The translations under genes were made by a program, and so were the position numbers. 64,000 bases of DNA from Membranipora membranacea (lineage: Eukaryota > Bryozoa > Gymnolaemata > Cheilostomatida > Membraniporidae), in contig OU612067.1 of assembly GCA_914767715.1 (NCBI GenBank), positions 34,942,162-35,006,161 of the forward strand. The letters run 5' to 3'. Positions 27,501-42,500 of this stretch are shown one piece after another. Positions within the stretch are counted from its first letter, which is position 1. Each line of letters starts with the position of its first letter. A model generated the notes under the pieces. The model was not told where the DNA came from, searched no databases, and was given only the letters and a program-made list of their open reading frames with translations.

Positions 27501-30500
27501 AACAAAAGGTAACCATGACTACCAGAAGCTGAGACTGTATCTTGTGACACTTGGGTGGTTGTATTCTTGTTGTATTCTGGTTTGTTTCTAAATAATTACT
27601 AATTTAGGGCCTAATAAAGATAAATTAATTTCAAGTTGCTGAGGCCTGCCTTGTCTGTTTCTAATATTGACATGGGTGTTTTAAGTTTTATGCTCTGTAA
27701 CTCATACAATTGTTGTATCAGTATTCATGTCAGATAACAAGGTCGTACACTGTGACTTTGGTGTCTCAGTGTTCATCTCTTGTATGTGATAATAAAGATA
27801 TAATATTTATATATGTGTGTATATATGATATGTAGATATATGTGTATTCTATTATGTGTACATATTATGTATATACTACAGAGCAGTGAAGGTATACGCC
27901 ATGTGCTCAGAAGTAAGACTCAGTGATGGTACTGATCCATCCATACAGACTAGTGAGACTATCACTTACTCAGCTAGACGTGAAATCATCAATGTCAGAT
28001 GGATAAGAAAGTAAGATACTAATGATTATATATATCATGTCCATATACGGTCATTTCAGCTCACAACAAAACTAAAAAAACTATATAACCATATATGTGG
28101 ATGTGCGTGGTACAACTATAGATCACATATTCTTGTTTTAGTTAATGGTCTTGCTTGTCGTCAGCAAATGAGTAAATATAATTAATTTATGACGGAAGTG
28201 GAGGGGGTGGATGGTTGATTTGTGTCGGGCGTGGGGTACAACTAGGCTACTACTGTAGAATCTGCTTCTGATCTTTATTTTGCTGATTTCATAGGTTTGA
28301 ACATAAGTTACTCAAACAATTTGAAGTGTTGTATAGCAGTACTGAGTACTAAGTACAGTGTGCCGGGTACTGAGTGCCGAGCCCTGAGTACTGAGTACTG
28401 AGTGCTTTGTGCCGAGGCCTGAGTACTGAGTACCGAGTGCTTTGTGCCGAGTTCGTAGTGCCGAGTGCTTTGTGCCGAGTTCGGAGTACTGAGTGCCGAG
28501 TACTAAGTACCGAGTACTGAGTCCCGAGTACTGAGTCCCGAGTACTGAGTACTGAGTACTAAGTACCGAGTACTGAGTCCCGAGTACTGAGTACTGAGTG
28601 CCGAGTACTGAGTACTGAGTGCCGAGTACCGCTTACTTAGTACTTAGTACCGAGTACTGAGTCCCGAGTACTAAGTACTGAGTGCCGAGTCCTGAGTACC
28701 GAGTACTGGGTACCGAGTACTGGGTACTGAGTCCCGAGTACTGAGTTCCGAGTACTGAGTACTGAGTCCCGAGTACTGAGTCCCGAGTACTGGGTGCTGA
28801 GTCCCGAGTACTGAGTTCCGAGTACTGAGTCCCGAGTACTGAGTCCCGAGTACTGGGTACTGAGTCCCGAGTACTGGGTGCTGAGTCCCGAGTACTGAGT
28901 CCCGAGTACTGGGTACTGAGTCCCGAGTACTGAGTTCCGAGTACTGAGTACTGAGTCCCGAGTACTGAGTCCCGAGTACTGGGTGCTGAGTCCCGAGTAC
29001 TGAGTTCCGAGTACTGAGTCCCGAGTACTGGGTACTGAGTCCCGGGTACTGAGTACTGAGTCCCGAGTACTGAGTCCCGAGTACTGGGTACTGAGTCCCG
29101 GGTACTGAGTACTGAGTCCCGAGTACTGAGTCCCGAGTACTGGGTGCTGAGTCCCGGGTACTGAGTACTGAGTGCCGAGTACCGCTTATTTAGTACTGAG
29201 TACCGAGTATTGATGATATTTATACATGGATATGTTACACAGAGTTGAGAGAGGAGAGAATGAGATAATAGCGGTAGGACATAACGTCACATATCAGTGT
29301 GATACTGGTACTGGTTACGCTTCATTCTCTATTTATCTCAACGGTACCTTGATGAGCAGCGGACAAGAGACAGACTTACTCACATTTACTCCTAATGTGT
29401 AAGTATAACTTACTACACTGTTACAACTATAAAATTATACATAGTGAACTCTGTTTAACTACAATTTTTAACTTTTCTCATTTAAATATAATGTACATCA
29501 CTACTATAGACTATTGTTAGTATAAGTATGACTGCTGTATGTGTATGATATGTGTATGGTATGTGTATGTTACAGGAGCGGATTATATAACCTTACATGT
29601 ATAGCTGATAATGTAGTAAGTGTTAAGCAGACAGTAGAGCTTGTACCTGTGATAGAATTCTGGTGTGATATGGACCTTAATATCAGACATAAGAGATCTG
29701 TAGATCCATTCTCCTGGATACAGCAGCACTGGTACAGATCTGACTCCATCACTCTCAAATCTGATAAAAAGTTCAGAGAATGTAACCGGGTAAGTAGTTA
29801 TTACATAACAGGCAGTATATTATCTTCTTATCTCTCTGTGTCTAATAAACCCCCACAGACAGTATATTATCTTCTTATGTCTCTGTGTCTAATAAACCCC
29901 CACAGGTGGTAGGATACATAATCCTCTTACCCCTTTGGTCTCATTCATCCTCAGATCCTAAAAGCGAAGTGAATATACACCCTGTACTAATTTTTATATC
30001 ATTTTAAACCTATGCTTTATGTTTTTAAATTTGGGAGTTATCCTGCTACCTTATAGTACAATGACAGTGTTTATATTTTAGTTTTCTCGTATCTGGTCGA
30101 GGAGTTATCCTGCTACTTTATAGTACAATGACAGTGTTTATATTTTAGTTTTCTCGTATCTGGTCGATGAGTTGTCCTGCTACCTTATAGTACAATGACA
30201 GTGTTTATATTTTAGTTTTCTCGATCTGGTCGATGAGTTATCCTGCTACCTTATAGTACAATGGCAGTGTTTATATTTTAGTTTTCTCGTATCTGGTCGA
30301 TGAGTTATCCTGCTACCTTATAGTACAATAACAGTGTTTATATTTTAGTTTTCTCGTATCTGGTCGAGGAGTTATCCTGCTACCTTATAGTACAATGACA
30401 GTGTTTATATTTTAGTTTTCTCGTATCTGGTCGAGGAGTTGTCCTGCTACCTTATAGTACAATGACAGTGTTTATATTTTAGTTTTCTCGTATCTGGTCG

Positions 30501-33500
30501 AGGAGTTGTCCTGCTACCTTATAGTACAATGACAGTGTTTATATTTTAGTTTTCTCGTATCTGGTCGATGAGTTATCCTGCTACCTTATAGTACAATGAC
30601 AGTGTTTATATTTTAGTTTTCTCGTATCTGGTCGAGGAGTTGTCCTGCTACCTTATAGTACAATGACAGTGTTTATATTTTAGTTTTCTCGTATCTGGTC
30701 GATGAGTTATCCTGCTACCTTATAGTACAATGACAGTGTTTATATTTTAGTTTTCTCGTATCTGGTCGAGGAGTTATCCTGCTACCTTATAGTACAATGA
30801 CAGTGTTTATATTTTAGTTTTCTCGTATCTGGTCGATGAGTTATCCTGCTACCTTATAGTACAATGACAGTGTTTATATTTTAGTTTTCTCGTATCTGGT
30901 CGAGGAGTTGTCCTGCTACCTTATAGTACAATGACAGTGTTTATATTTTAGTTTTCTCGTATCTGGTCGAGGAGTTGTCCTGCTACCTTATAGTACAATG
31001 ACAGTGTTTATATTTTAGTTTTCTCGTATCTGGTCGAGGAGTTATCCTGCTACCTTATAGTACAATGACAGTGTTTATATTTTAGTTTTCTCGTATCTGG
31101 TCGATGAGTTGTCCTGCTACCTTATAGTACAATGACAGTGTTTATATTTTAGTTTTCTCGTATCTGGTCGATGAGTTATCCTGCTACCTTATAGTACAAT
31201 GACAGTGTTTATATTTTAGTTTTCTCGTATCTGGTCGATGAGTTATCCTGCTACCTTATAGTACAATGACAGTGTTTATATTTTAGTTTTCTCGTATCTG
31301 GTCGAGGAGTTATCCTGCTACCTTATAGTACAATGACAGTGTTTATATTTTAGTTTTCTCGTATCTGGTCGATGAGTTGTCCTGCTACCTTATAGTACAA
31401 TGACAGTGTTTATATTTTAGTTTTCTCGATCTGGTCGATGAGTTATCCTGCTACCTTATAGTACAATGGCAGTGTTTATATTTTAGTTTTCTCGTATCTG
31501 GTCGATGAGTTATCCTGCTACCTTATAGTACAATGACAGTGTTTATATTTTAGTTTTCTCGTATCTGGTCGAGGAGTTGTCCTGCTACCTTATAGTACAA
31601 TGACAGTGTTTATATTTTAGTTTTCTCGTATCTGGTCGATGAGTTGTCCTGCTACCTTATAGTACAATGACAGTGTTTATATTTTAGTTTTCTCGATCTG
31701 GTCGATGAGTTATCCTGCTACCTTATAGTACAATGGCAGTGTTTATATTTTAGTTTTCTCGTATCTGGTCGATGAGTTATCCTGCTACCTTATAGTACAA
31801 TGACAGTGTTTATATTTTAGTTTTCTCGTATCTGGTCGAGGAGTTATCCTGCTACCTTATAGTACAATGACAGTGTTTATATTTTAGTTTTCTTGTATCT
31901 GGTCGAGGAGTTATCCTGCTACCTTATAGTACAATGACAGTGTTTATATTTTAGTTTTCTCGTATCTGGTCGAGGAGTTATCCTGCTACCTTATAGTACA
32001 ATGACAGTGTTTATATTTTAGTTTTCTCGTATCTGGTCGATGAGTTATCCTGCTACCTTATAGTACAATGACAGTGTTTATATTTTAGTTTTCTCGTATC
32101 TGGTCGAGGAGTTGTCCTGCTACCTTATAGTACAATGACAGTGTTTATATTTTAGTTTTCTCGTATCTGGTCGAGGAGTTATCCTGCTACCTTATAGTAC
32201 AATGACAGTGTTTATATTTTAGTTTTCTCGTATCTGGTCGATGAGTTATCCTGCTACCTTATAGTACAATGACAGTGTTTATATTTTAGTTTTCTCGTAT
32301 CTGGTCGAGGAGTTGTCCTGCTACCTTATAGTACAATGACAGTGTTTATATTTTAGTTTTCTCGTATCTGGTCGATGAGTTGTCCTGCTACCTTATAGTA
32401 CAATGACAGTGTTTATATTTTAGTTTTCTCGTATCTGGTCGAGGAGTTGTCCTGCTACCTTATAGTACAATGACAGTGTTTATATTTTAGTTTTCTCGTA
32501 TCTGGTCGATGAGTTATCCTGCTACCTTATAGTACAATGACAGTGTTTATATTTTAGTTTTCTCGTATCTGGTCGATGAGTTATCCTGCTACCTTATAGT
32601 ACAATGACAGTGTTTATATTTTAGTTTTCTCGTATCTGGTCGATGAGTTGTCCTGCTACCTTATAGTACAATGACAGTGTTTATATTTTAGTTTTCTCGT
32701 ATCTGGTCGAGGAGTTGTCCTGCTACCTTATAGTACAATGACAGTGTTTATATTTTAGTTTTCTCGTATCTGGTCGATGAGTTATCCTGCTACCTTATAG
32801 TACAATGACAGTGTTTATATTTTAGTTTTCTCGTATCTGGTCGAGGAGTTATCCTGCTACCTTATAGTACAATGACAGTGTTTATATTTTAGTTTTCTCG
32901 TATCTGGTCGAGGAGTTGTCCTGCTACCTTATAGTACAATGACAGTGTTTATATTTTAGTTTTCTCGTATCTGGTCGATGAGTTGTCCTGCTACCTTATA
33001 GTACAATGACAGTGTTTATATTTTAGTTTTCTCGTATCTGGTCGAGGAGTTGTCCTGCTACCTTATAGTACAATGACAGTGTTTATATTTTAGTTTTCTC
33101 GTATCTGGTCGATGAGTTGTCCTGCTACCTTATAGTACAATGACAGTGTTTATATTTTAGTTTTCTCGTATCTGGTCGAGGAGTTATCCTGCTACCTTAT
33201 AGTACAATGACAGTGTTTATATTTTAGTTTTCTTGTATCTGGTCGATGAGTTATCCTGCTACCTTATAGTACAATGACAGTGTTTATATTTTAGTTTTCT
33301 CGTATCTGGTCGATGAGTTGGAGTATAAAACAACAGTTAAGTAATAGTAGAGAGCTGATAATACCCATCACAGATGTAGATACACACTGTGATGATCTCT
33401 ATCTACCTGCTAGAACTCTATCTGTCGGTGATTATATTATAACTGCTCAGGTGAGACCTCTTATTCTACTTATTACCTCATATTAAGATCTGTGATCGAT

Positions 33501-36500
33501 CTGATCGATAACAACTCACCAATCAGTGTTAGGCTTTCTCATATAATTTTAGTTATTAAACACTTTGATATACATCCTTTGCTTTAGTTGTTTGGTTTAA
33601 CAGTTATTACAATCATCATTGTTGGTTTTGTTGCAGGCCTCAATCTCTGGACTAGATTTTGTGAAAACCTCACAAGCTTTGATTAAAGTAACGAGGACTC
33701 CTATCAAAGCTATCATCTCAGCAGGTAACTCTTGCACGCAAACTCATCTTTGATTATTTTATACCAAGGCTTCCCTGAGGTTTTTCCCCACCGATTCTCG
33801 GTTATTTTCATGGTGAAAGTAAGCTGACCTATCACATTCCGACAACTGGACGATAAAATGTTTGATTTCTTTGAGGCTGCAATGAATATGGGTATATATG
33901 TCAGGTAGCTCTGAGTCTCATACAGTTGGGGGAACCCATGCCGCCGAGTAGTAAGCTGGCCCTAGCACTAACCTAACCCAGAGCCATCGACTGTTACGTC
34001 CTGAAGGTTAGAGGCTATATCTCCTCCACCTTATAGATAATCATCAGTTAATCTTCTTATTGACATTGCAAGATATGTTTATGTTATAACTAACAGGTTT
34101 GGGCCGGAAGATCAATTTTGCCACAGTGAATAAGCTGATCACACTGAACGCCTCGAGATCTTATGATCCTGACTGTCCGCAGTGTGAGCTAAAGTATATA
34201 TGGTCCTGTTATGTGGAGAATCAGGAAGATAAGCCCTGCTTTAGTAATCACAGGTTAGTTATAGTAGCATGTTCTCAACTCCCATATTTAGTGTGCTGTT
34301 GTTGTCGTTCTGTGTAGTGTTTAACTGCAGCTGACAATTGTTTTTCGTTGGCTGTGTTGTCTACATCAACCAACTTCACAGTTGAACTTGAAGAACATTT
34401 ATCTATGGAAGACAACTTTAATCAAAGCTTAAGTCAAGGTTCAATGAGGATTAGTATGTATTATGTATTATGTATTATGTCGATAGCGGTATCATGTTTG
34501 CTGAGTCTGCAGTCACAGAGGTTAACACATCTCTACTTGTCGTGGCTAATGAGAACAGAAGGGTGTATGTGTTTGTACTCGTAGTACTCAACGGGCAAGA
34601 TTATTCACAAGCCAATCAGATCTGGGAGCAGTTTGACCAATCCGAAGGCGCTATAGGGTGAGTTGATGACCAATCAGATGACCTTATTTTAGTGTAGCTA
34701 TATTCATGATGATGTCACAGATAACTGATAACATTTTGTTATGTAATATGTTGTAATTAGTAATTAATTGTTCACTCCTATTTCAGGGCTGATGCCGTGT
34801 GTGAGTCTTGTATAGATGGACCTAACCTGAGAGCTTCACCCAGCAGACCTATTGTGATACGGGGCCTGTGTCCCTTCTCTAACTGTGATGACGCTAAGTA
34901 CAGATGGTTAATAGAAAAAGTGCCAACATTTTCCAAACAGCAGCCATCTAAGCAGATTAGATGTAGACCGAGAACGGAGCATATCTATACTACGGCTATC
35001 CCTACCACCCCGGTGACATGTAAGTACCTCTACTACCCTAGGCCTAAACCACTGCTACCACACAGGCAAATGTGTGCTTGTTGATTCCTGTAAAGCGCAA
35101 AGCAAATGATATGAGGCTGAAATCTCAGCATTGTCATCTAATGGGCAAATAATTTGCACAAACCGATTGTCAAAATCAGGGTATGAAATTAATTATCTAA
35201 CTTACGTAGTGGCGATAAAAATAATGAGGACCTCACCCAATGCATTAATTTCATACCCTGTTTTTGAAGATCAGACTGTGCATATTATTTTCCCATAAGG
35301 TGACATAAATTATCTTTGAGCTATACCGAATTCAATAAGTTCACATTTGCCTCAGTGGCAGCAGTAAATCCAACCAAAAGCTCCAACTCTTAAACTTTCT
35401 TTTGATGCCGGCGCTTTGTTTTTTTCAGCATCGGCATTATTGAAAACCCTGAGGGACAGGGTGTCCAAATCATTGTGGGCTTGAAAGCCGATAAATCTCA
35501 ATTTTAGTGACAAAATGCATGAAAAATTCCATGAAATTTGTCAACGTAACTGGCAGAAATTGATATAAATGACTATCCAAATACCAAAATTATTTCCCAA
35601 ACCTATCTATCCCTGTCCTGTAAGTTTAAGTTTCCAATCGCAAACATTTTGAATCAAAAGAAATTTTAACCTATACATGTGGTTTTCAAGATAAGCCAAC
35701 TTCAGCTCCCTTTTCCTATGCTGCGTGGGTTAAAATATACTAAATTGGAGAGCGGACAACTCCAAATAGAGGCTTTACTTGGAGCTCAGAAAACTGTCTA
35801 TTTTGGGAAGCCATGGGACAGCATTAGACATGATGAGAGTAATTACAATGTTGGATCTATTTTAGATGAAACTACAACGAGCACAATGACGACCGCGACA
35901 ACACCGACTCCTGTTATACAGCCTGGAGTATTCATCCCGTCAGAAGGGAGAGGCAAGTCATAAAACTGTATACTGTCATATCACTATATACGGTCATATA
36001 ACTGTATACTGTCATATAACTATGTACAGTCATATATAACTATAGACGGTCATATAACTATATACGTTCATATAACTATGTACTGTCATATAACTATACA
36101 GTCATATATAACTATATACGGTCGTATAACTATATACGGTCATATAACTATATACGGTCATATAACTATATACTGTCATATAACTATATACAGTCATATA
36201 ACTATACAGTCATATATAACTATATACGGTCATATAACTATATACGGTCATATAACTATGTAATGTCATATAACTATACAGTCATATAACTATATACGGT
36301 CATATAACTATACAGTCATATAACTATACAGTCGTATATAACTATATACGGTCATATAACTATGTACGGTCATATAACTATACAGTCGTATATAACTATA
36401 TACGGTCGTATAACTATGTACGGTCATAACTATACAGTCGTATATAACTATATACGGTCGTATAACTATGTACGGTCATATAACTATATACGGTCATATA

Positions 36501-39500
36501 ACTATATACGGTCATATAAATATGTACAATCATATATGACTGTGTACATTCATATATGACTGTGTACATTCATATATGACTGTGTACATTCATATATGAC
36601 TGTGTACATTCGTATATGACTGTGTTCATTCGTATATGACTGTGTACATTCATATATGACTGTGTACATTCGTATATGACTGTGTTCATTCATATATGAC
36701 TGTGTACATTCATATATGACTGTGTGCATTCGTATATGACTGTGTACATTCATATATGACTGTGTACATTCGTATATGACTGCGTTCATTCATATATGAC
36801 TGTGTACATTCATATATGACTGTGTACATTTGTATACGACTGTACATTCATATATGACTGTGTACATTCATATATGACTGTGTACATTCGTATATTATGA
36901 CTGTGTACAGGCGTATAGCTATATACAGTCATGCTACGTTATAATCAGTGAAATCAGGGTACATTTTAAATATGGGACTTTATCATAAGTAACTGCCTGA
37001 CCATAACATGCTCTGTTCCTTGGGTAGTATCAAGTTTTTTTATTCCTAAAAAACGAAGCCCATCAGCTCTTTTATAGTGATAATATATATAAAAATTTAT
37101 TCCATATATTTGTAGTTAATGTCCAGCCTTTTCCTATTCCTGAAGAAGGGGGTACAGGCGGACATGGACAAGGGGGGAGCACCACCACAGGGGCTCCCAA
37201 CTTCTGGTGGCCTGAAAGTCTAGGATGTAAGTATTACAGTTTTTCTACCCAATATGGAATTATAAAAAAACTTAACCTATATAACAAAGCATCTGTACCA
37301 GTAGTGTTAGGTGCTCATATAACAAAGCATCTGCCTAAGTAGTGTTAGGTACTCAAATAACCGCAGTACAAAGAGAAGTAAGAATGTACGATTGATATGT
37401 CTCTTCATCATCAGCCCTTCTGTGCTGTATTGATTATTGTGATATAATATGTTATATTGATTATTGTGATATAATATGTTATATTGATGACGGTGATATA
37501 ATATGTTATATTGATGACGATGATATAATATGATATATTGATGATTGTGATATAATATGTTATATTGATGATGGTGATATAATATGTTATATTGATGATG
37601 GTGATATAATATGATATTTTGATGACGGTGATATAATATGATATTTTGATGATGGTGATATAATATGTTATATTGATGATGGTGATATAATATGATATTT
37701 TGATGACGGTGATATAATATGTTATATTGATGATGGTGATATAATATGTTATATTGATGATGGTGATATAATGTGGTGTATTGATTACGGTGATATAATA
37801 TGTTATATTGATGATGGTGATATAATGTGTTATATTGATGATGGTGATATAATGTGGTATATTGATGACGGTGATATAATATGTTATATTGATGATGGTG
37901 ATATAATATGTTATATTGATGATGGTGATATAATATGATATTTTTATGACGGTGATATAATACGATATTTTGATGACGGTGATATAATGTGGTATATTGA
38001 TGATGGTGATATAATATGTTATATTGATGACGGTGATATAATGTGGTATATTGATGATGGTGATATAATATGATATATTGATGACGGTGATATAATATGT
38101 TATATTTACAGACTCACAGACAGCTCGAGTACCTGTACCGACTACACCAGAGCCTACAACACCCAGTCCTGCTATACCTGACTGTCAATGTGCTGGTAAC
38201 TATGACGCTGATAAAGGTTCATATGATCCCAGAGTATACACCGAGAACAGGTAAGTCTCTCTACAGTATACATCGAGTATACAATCGGTATTCACTGGGT
38301 ATACGCAATGAGTATACACCGAGACCAGGTAGGTGTCAACAATAAACCAAAGTAAAGAAATTATCCTGTGTTCAACTAAGAAATCTTACTGAAATATGAT
38401 TTTGTACTATCTGAGGACTTAATCGATCAAAACCATATCTTGCTTTAACTATAGGAAGTTCACAATTAACTACAATGTGCCATATTCTGATACCACCCTC
38501 CCAATCACACACCCGCCCATACCAATCCAACCAAATCCCCAATCAAACCAAACCCCACCAACCAAATACCCGTCCAATCAAATATCCACTCACCAAGTAC
38601 CCTTCGAACCAAATACCCTGACTGAGTGTTGTTACGCTTGTATTTTGTTTACAGAAATGAAATATTTGGATTTAAGTCACTGAATGGGGTTGACTCTAAG
38701 GATCTTATTATCGCCCCAGATGTTCTCGATGAAGAGTCGGTGTATGTTATAACGGTGAGCTTAGATTTCAATCATTACAAATTCAAAACCTTACACAAGA
38801 TCTTTCAATCAAAGTTTGAATAATTTGGACACTCTCATGCTTACTTCCCTTGACCCCATACCTGCATTAATTTTTGACCCCATACCTGCATACATGAGTA
38901 AAAAGGTCTGATTTAGATGTATTATTTGATGTATTGTTATGAACAGCTAACAGTTGACTCTGGTGATGAGACTGGTGTTGGATATCACGTGTTAAACACG
39001 AGTTATACACCACGAGAAGCAACCTGTTGGTTGGCATGGTTAGATAGATGGCCGGATGGTGGTACATATCAAACATTTCCACTGGAGGATGAGCATGGTA
39101 CTGAGTTAGATATGGAGTATCTAATGTACTGTGAAGCAGGACGGGGCGGGCTAAATGGCTCCCCTAGAGATGATCATGTGAGTGAAGGCAAAGGCCTAAG
39201 AAATGTTCATAGATCATAATAATTTTATCCATTTATCATTTGTCTGTAACTGGTTTGTTTGGTACTGTGATTTTGGATTATTGTCAGTTTGAACAGTTAG
39301 AATACTAATAAAACTGACAAAATAACACCCCGAAATGCTGGAGCATCTACCTGACAGAGAGTTTACTCGAGTTTTTTTGAGAATTTTCCTCTAGACAATG
39401 ACCAGAAGAGAGCTAATTCACAGTATTATGACCGTGTAGGCCGTAGGGTAATGTATGATACAAGTATATGTTGTTGTAGGAGTATTTCTATTGGTTCGAG

Positions 39501-42500
39501 ACATACATAGAGAGAATACCTGGGCAGTTAGAGCTGATTAAGCGTGGCCTCGACCAGGCTGATATGACATTACCAGGACAAAGACTCCCTGCTGGTTTCA
39601 GACAGTACGACTATCAAGGTATGATAATAACATACCTATCATTTTAATAATGAGGCTACAGGTCAGCACCTCACCCCCCCCCCCTCCCACTACAGTCCTT
39701 GTATGTCATCTAATAATTAAATATTACCTCTTCACCTGTTTCCCATCCTGTCCAGACTGGTAGTAAGTCCCTAGACAATCTGCAGCACTGTTGTACATTT
39801 GTACAGTTTATAACCTTATTAGATAATTGTTTACTATTTATATTGTTTATTTGCAGTAAATTTTACATCATATGTAGTGGATATATATGGTAATAGGATC
39901 AAGGTGTGCGATCATAGTTCTGTATCCGGTCTGAGACACAGAATTCTACCTCTGGATTTGTCAGTACTCAATACTACAATCAGTCAATATGTGTAAGTAT
40001 ATTATTATAAATGTGTAAGTATAATATCATATGTGTAAGTATATCATCATATGTGTAAGTATATTATTATATGTGTAAGTATGTTATCATATGTGTAAGT
40101 ATATCGTCATCTGTGTAAATATATTGTTATATGTGTAATTATATTATTATATGTGTAAGTATATTGTTATATGTGTAAATATATTATTAAATATAGGGTT
40201 GTATGTATGTATTATGCTGGAGTGTTGGGATCCAGCAGTAGTATTAAAAAGACAGCACTAAACACAAAACTCTTTAATCATCTTATATCAGCACTCAGCT
40301 GCAGTAGTAGGCCCTACCGACGACGGGATGTATATATATTATAATATATCATACCCCGTACTATTAGTAATGTTCTATTAGTAATGTTACATAATGTAGT
40401 ATACACACCTATATATACCATACGTATAAGCTTACCCTGAGAAGAGCCTACCGTGAGAGGAGCCTACCTTGAGAAGGGCCTACCTTGAGATTGTTTACGC
40501 GAATGTTGTAATTTTATCAGTGTGTAGGCGAAGTGAGAAGAATGGCTGAACTAAACGAGATTTTAACACATTATCTTTAACTCAGCGATAAATCGGTCAT
40601 GTGATGATTGCAGTTCTGATTTAACCTTCAACTGGTTTTAAGCCAGATCCAACAGTGACTTGGTATTTTATTTGGTGATAGATTTTGGTAATTTTGCAGA
40701 ACTATGTCAACATTCACAGCTTGAGTGTTAGTTTGAGCTTACATAGAGGGATGTCACCCTACCTTTGTTTTGTGTTTGTGTTTGGCTTGACTGAAAATTT
40801 ACCATAGTGTGTTTGACTTTGAAGTCAACTCATGTTATCTTTTGATAGAAATATTGCTGATTTTTGATTATGCAATTCAAGAAACAAGCACTTCCTGTTC
40901 ACTGTGACATCATAATGCAGAGAATGAGAGTTACCTTACCTTATTGGAGGCACTCTTTCCACCATCAATAGTTCATGCCAAGTAGAGCATTGAATTTTAC
41001 CATGCAAATATGACACAATCTTTAATATAAGTAATGCCTGACCATAACATGCTTTGGTCTCTTGGTAGTCTTTAGGCCTGTTTGTGTTTCTGCAGGATAT
41101 ATATACATGAATGTATATATATATATGTATATATAAAAAGCTGAAGTTAGGTGTTAATCCTTGAATGCCGCTTGTGAGTAGGCAAGTGAGATCAAACTTG
41201 TCCCAATGTTTCCGTGTGTCATCGCCAAAACTGTTTCGTTTAAATTGCCGACTCTGTATCACATGTGTAGATTATTTTACATAATATTATATTATTTTAT
41301 TATATTTTATTTCTTAAGCTTGTATGTATTATTTTGCTTATATTATCTAAGCGTATGTATAATTATGCTTATATATTAGATTAAGCGTATGTAGGTTGAT
41401 GTGTGTAATAGGTTGAGCGTATGGGTACGGATATGGGTATTAGATTAGTGTGTGTGTGTTAGGTGATGCTGGTTGGTATTTCTGGTTCTAAGTATAATGC
41501 CTAAGTATACCAGCTGCTGTTACAGTCACTGCTGCCTTATAACCTGCTGACTTATAGCTGCCGGATAGCTGACTATTCACTTCCGGTAGCTCTTATAGTC
41601 CTGTTATAGACTGTTATATGTAACTAAAACTGAAGTAGGACAAGTACCTCTCGAGTGTTAGCCCTAAGGCTATTTCACATAATTATCAGCCCTATTCTCT
41701 GAGCTTGTCTTTCTGAGCTTGTTTCTCGGAGATTGTTTCTCTAACCTTGTAGTACTGACTGATGCTGATATTATTATATTATACTGTTGCTGTCATTAGC
41801 TTCCTAATTACGCTCACTGATTTACCAATCTTCTCTGACATGACAAAAAAAGTATAAAAACAGCGGAGCTATAATTAGAGTGAGCCCGGTAATTACCACA
41901 AGTTCTCATTGACAGCCCTAACAGTCCTAACAGTCAAAGCCTGGGGAGGCAGCGCATAATTTAGGGCTAATTGCTTTTCATAGTTACATGTCAATTGGGT
42001 TCTGATTGATAAATTGTTGTTGTCGTCAAAGTTGGCTGAGTGTAGGCCGAGTGTATGTATAGTTATAATATTAGTGACCTTCTCTGCTGACTTCACGTTA
42101 CCGAATTTCCTCAGCTTGAACTACTACTGCATGTCTTAGGGCTACAATGCCAAATCCCACATAGTGAGAGGGGCACTGCCCGTACCCCTAAAGTTTATTA
42201 TTTGTTTAAGTCATTGCCCGTTGAAGTATTTTTTGCTTACACAGCAGATGTAGACATGTGAATGTACCAGCCAATCATAAAAGAGATAATTAATTCTAAG
42301 GAGGTGAAAAGTTTAGCCTTCTCATTTGAAATCATTATCAATTCCATATTAATTGGGGAGAATTTAAAAAAATTATTATAACATCCATATTATATATATT
42401 ATACTGAAATTACCAAAATCTAATGTTAGCTGTATCTGTATGTTAGGTAGAATATAACAATGCTCAGATTGGTTTGTTTGTGTGTAGCAGTGTCACTGTG

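Noticed and set aside
34372-34460. Exon starting after cttcacag at 34371
   Set aside because: First full codon is TGA in the required phase.
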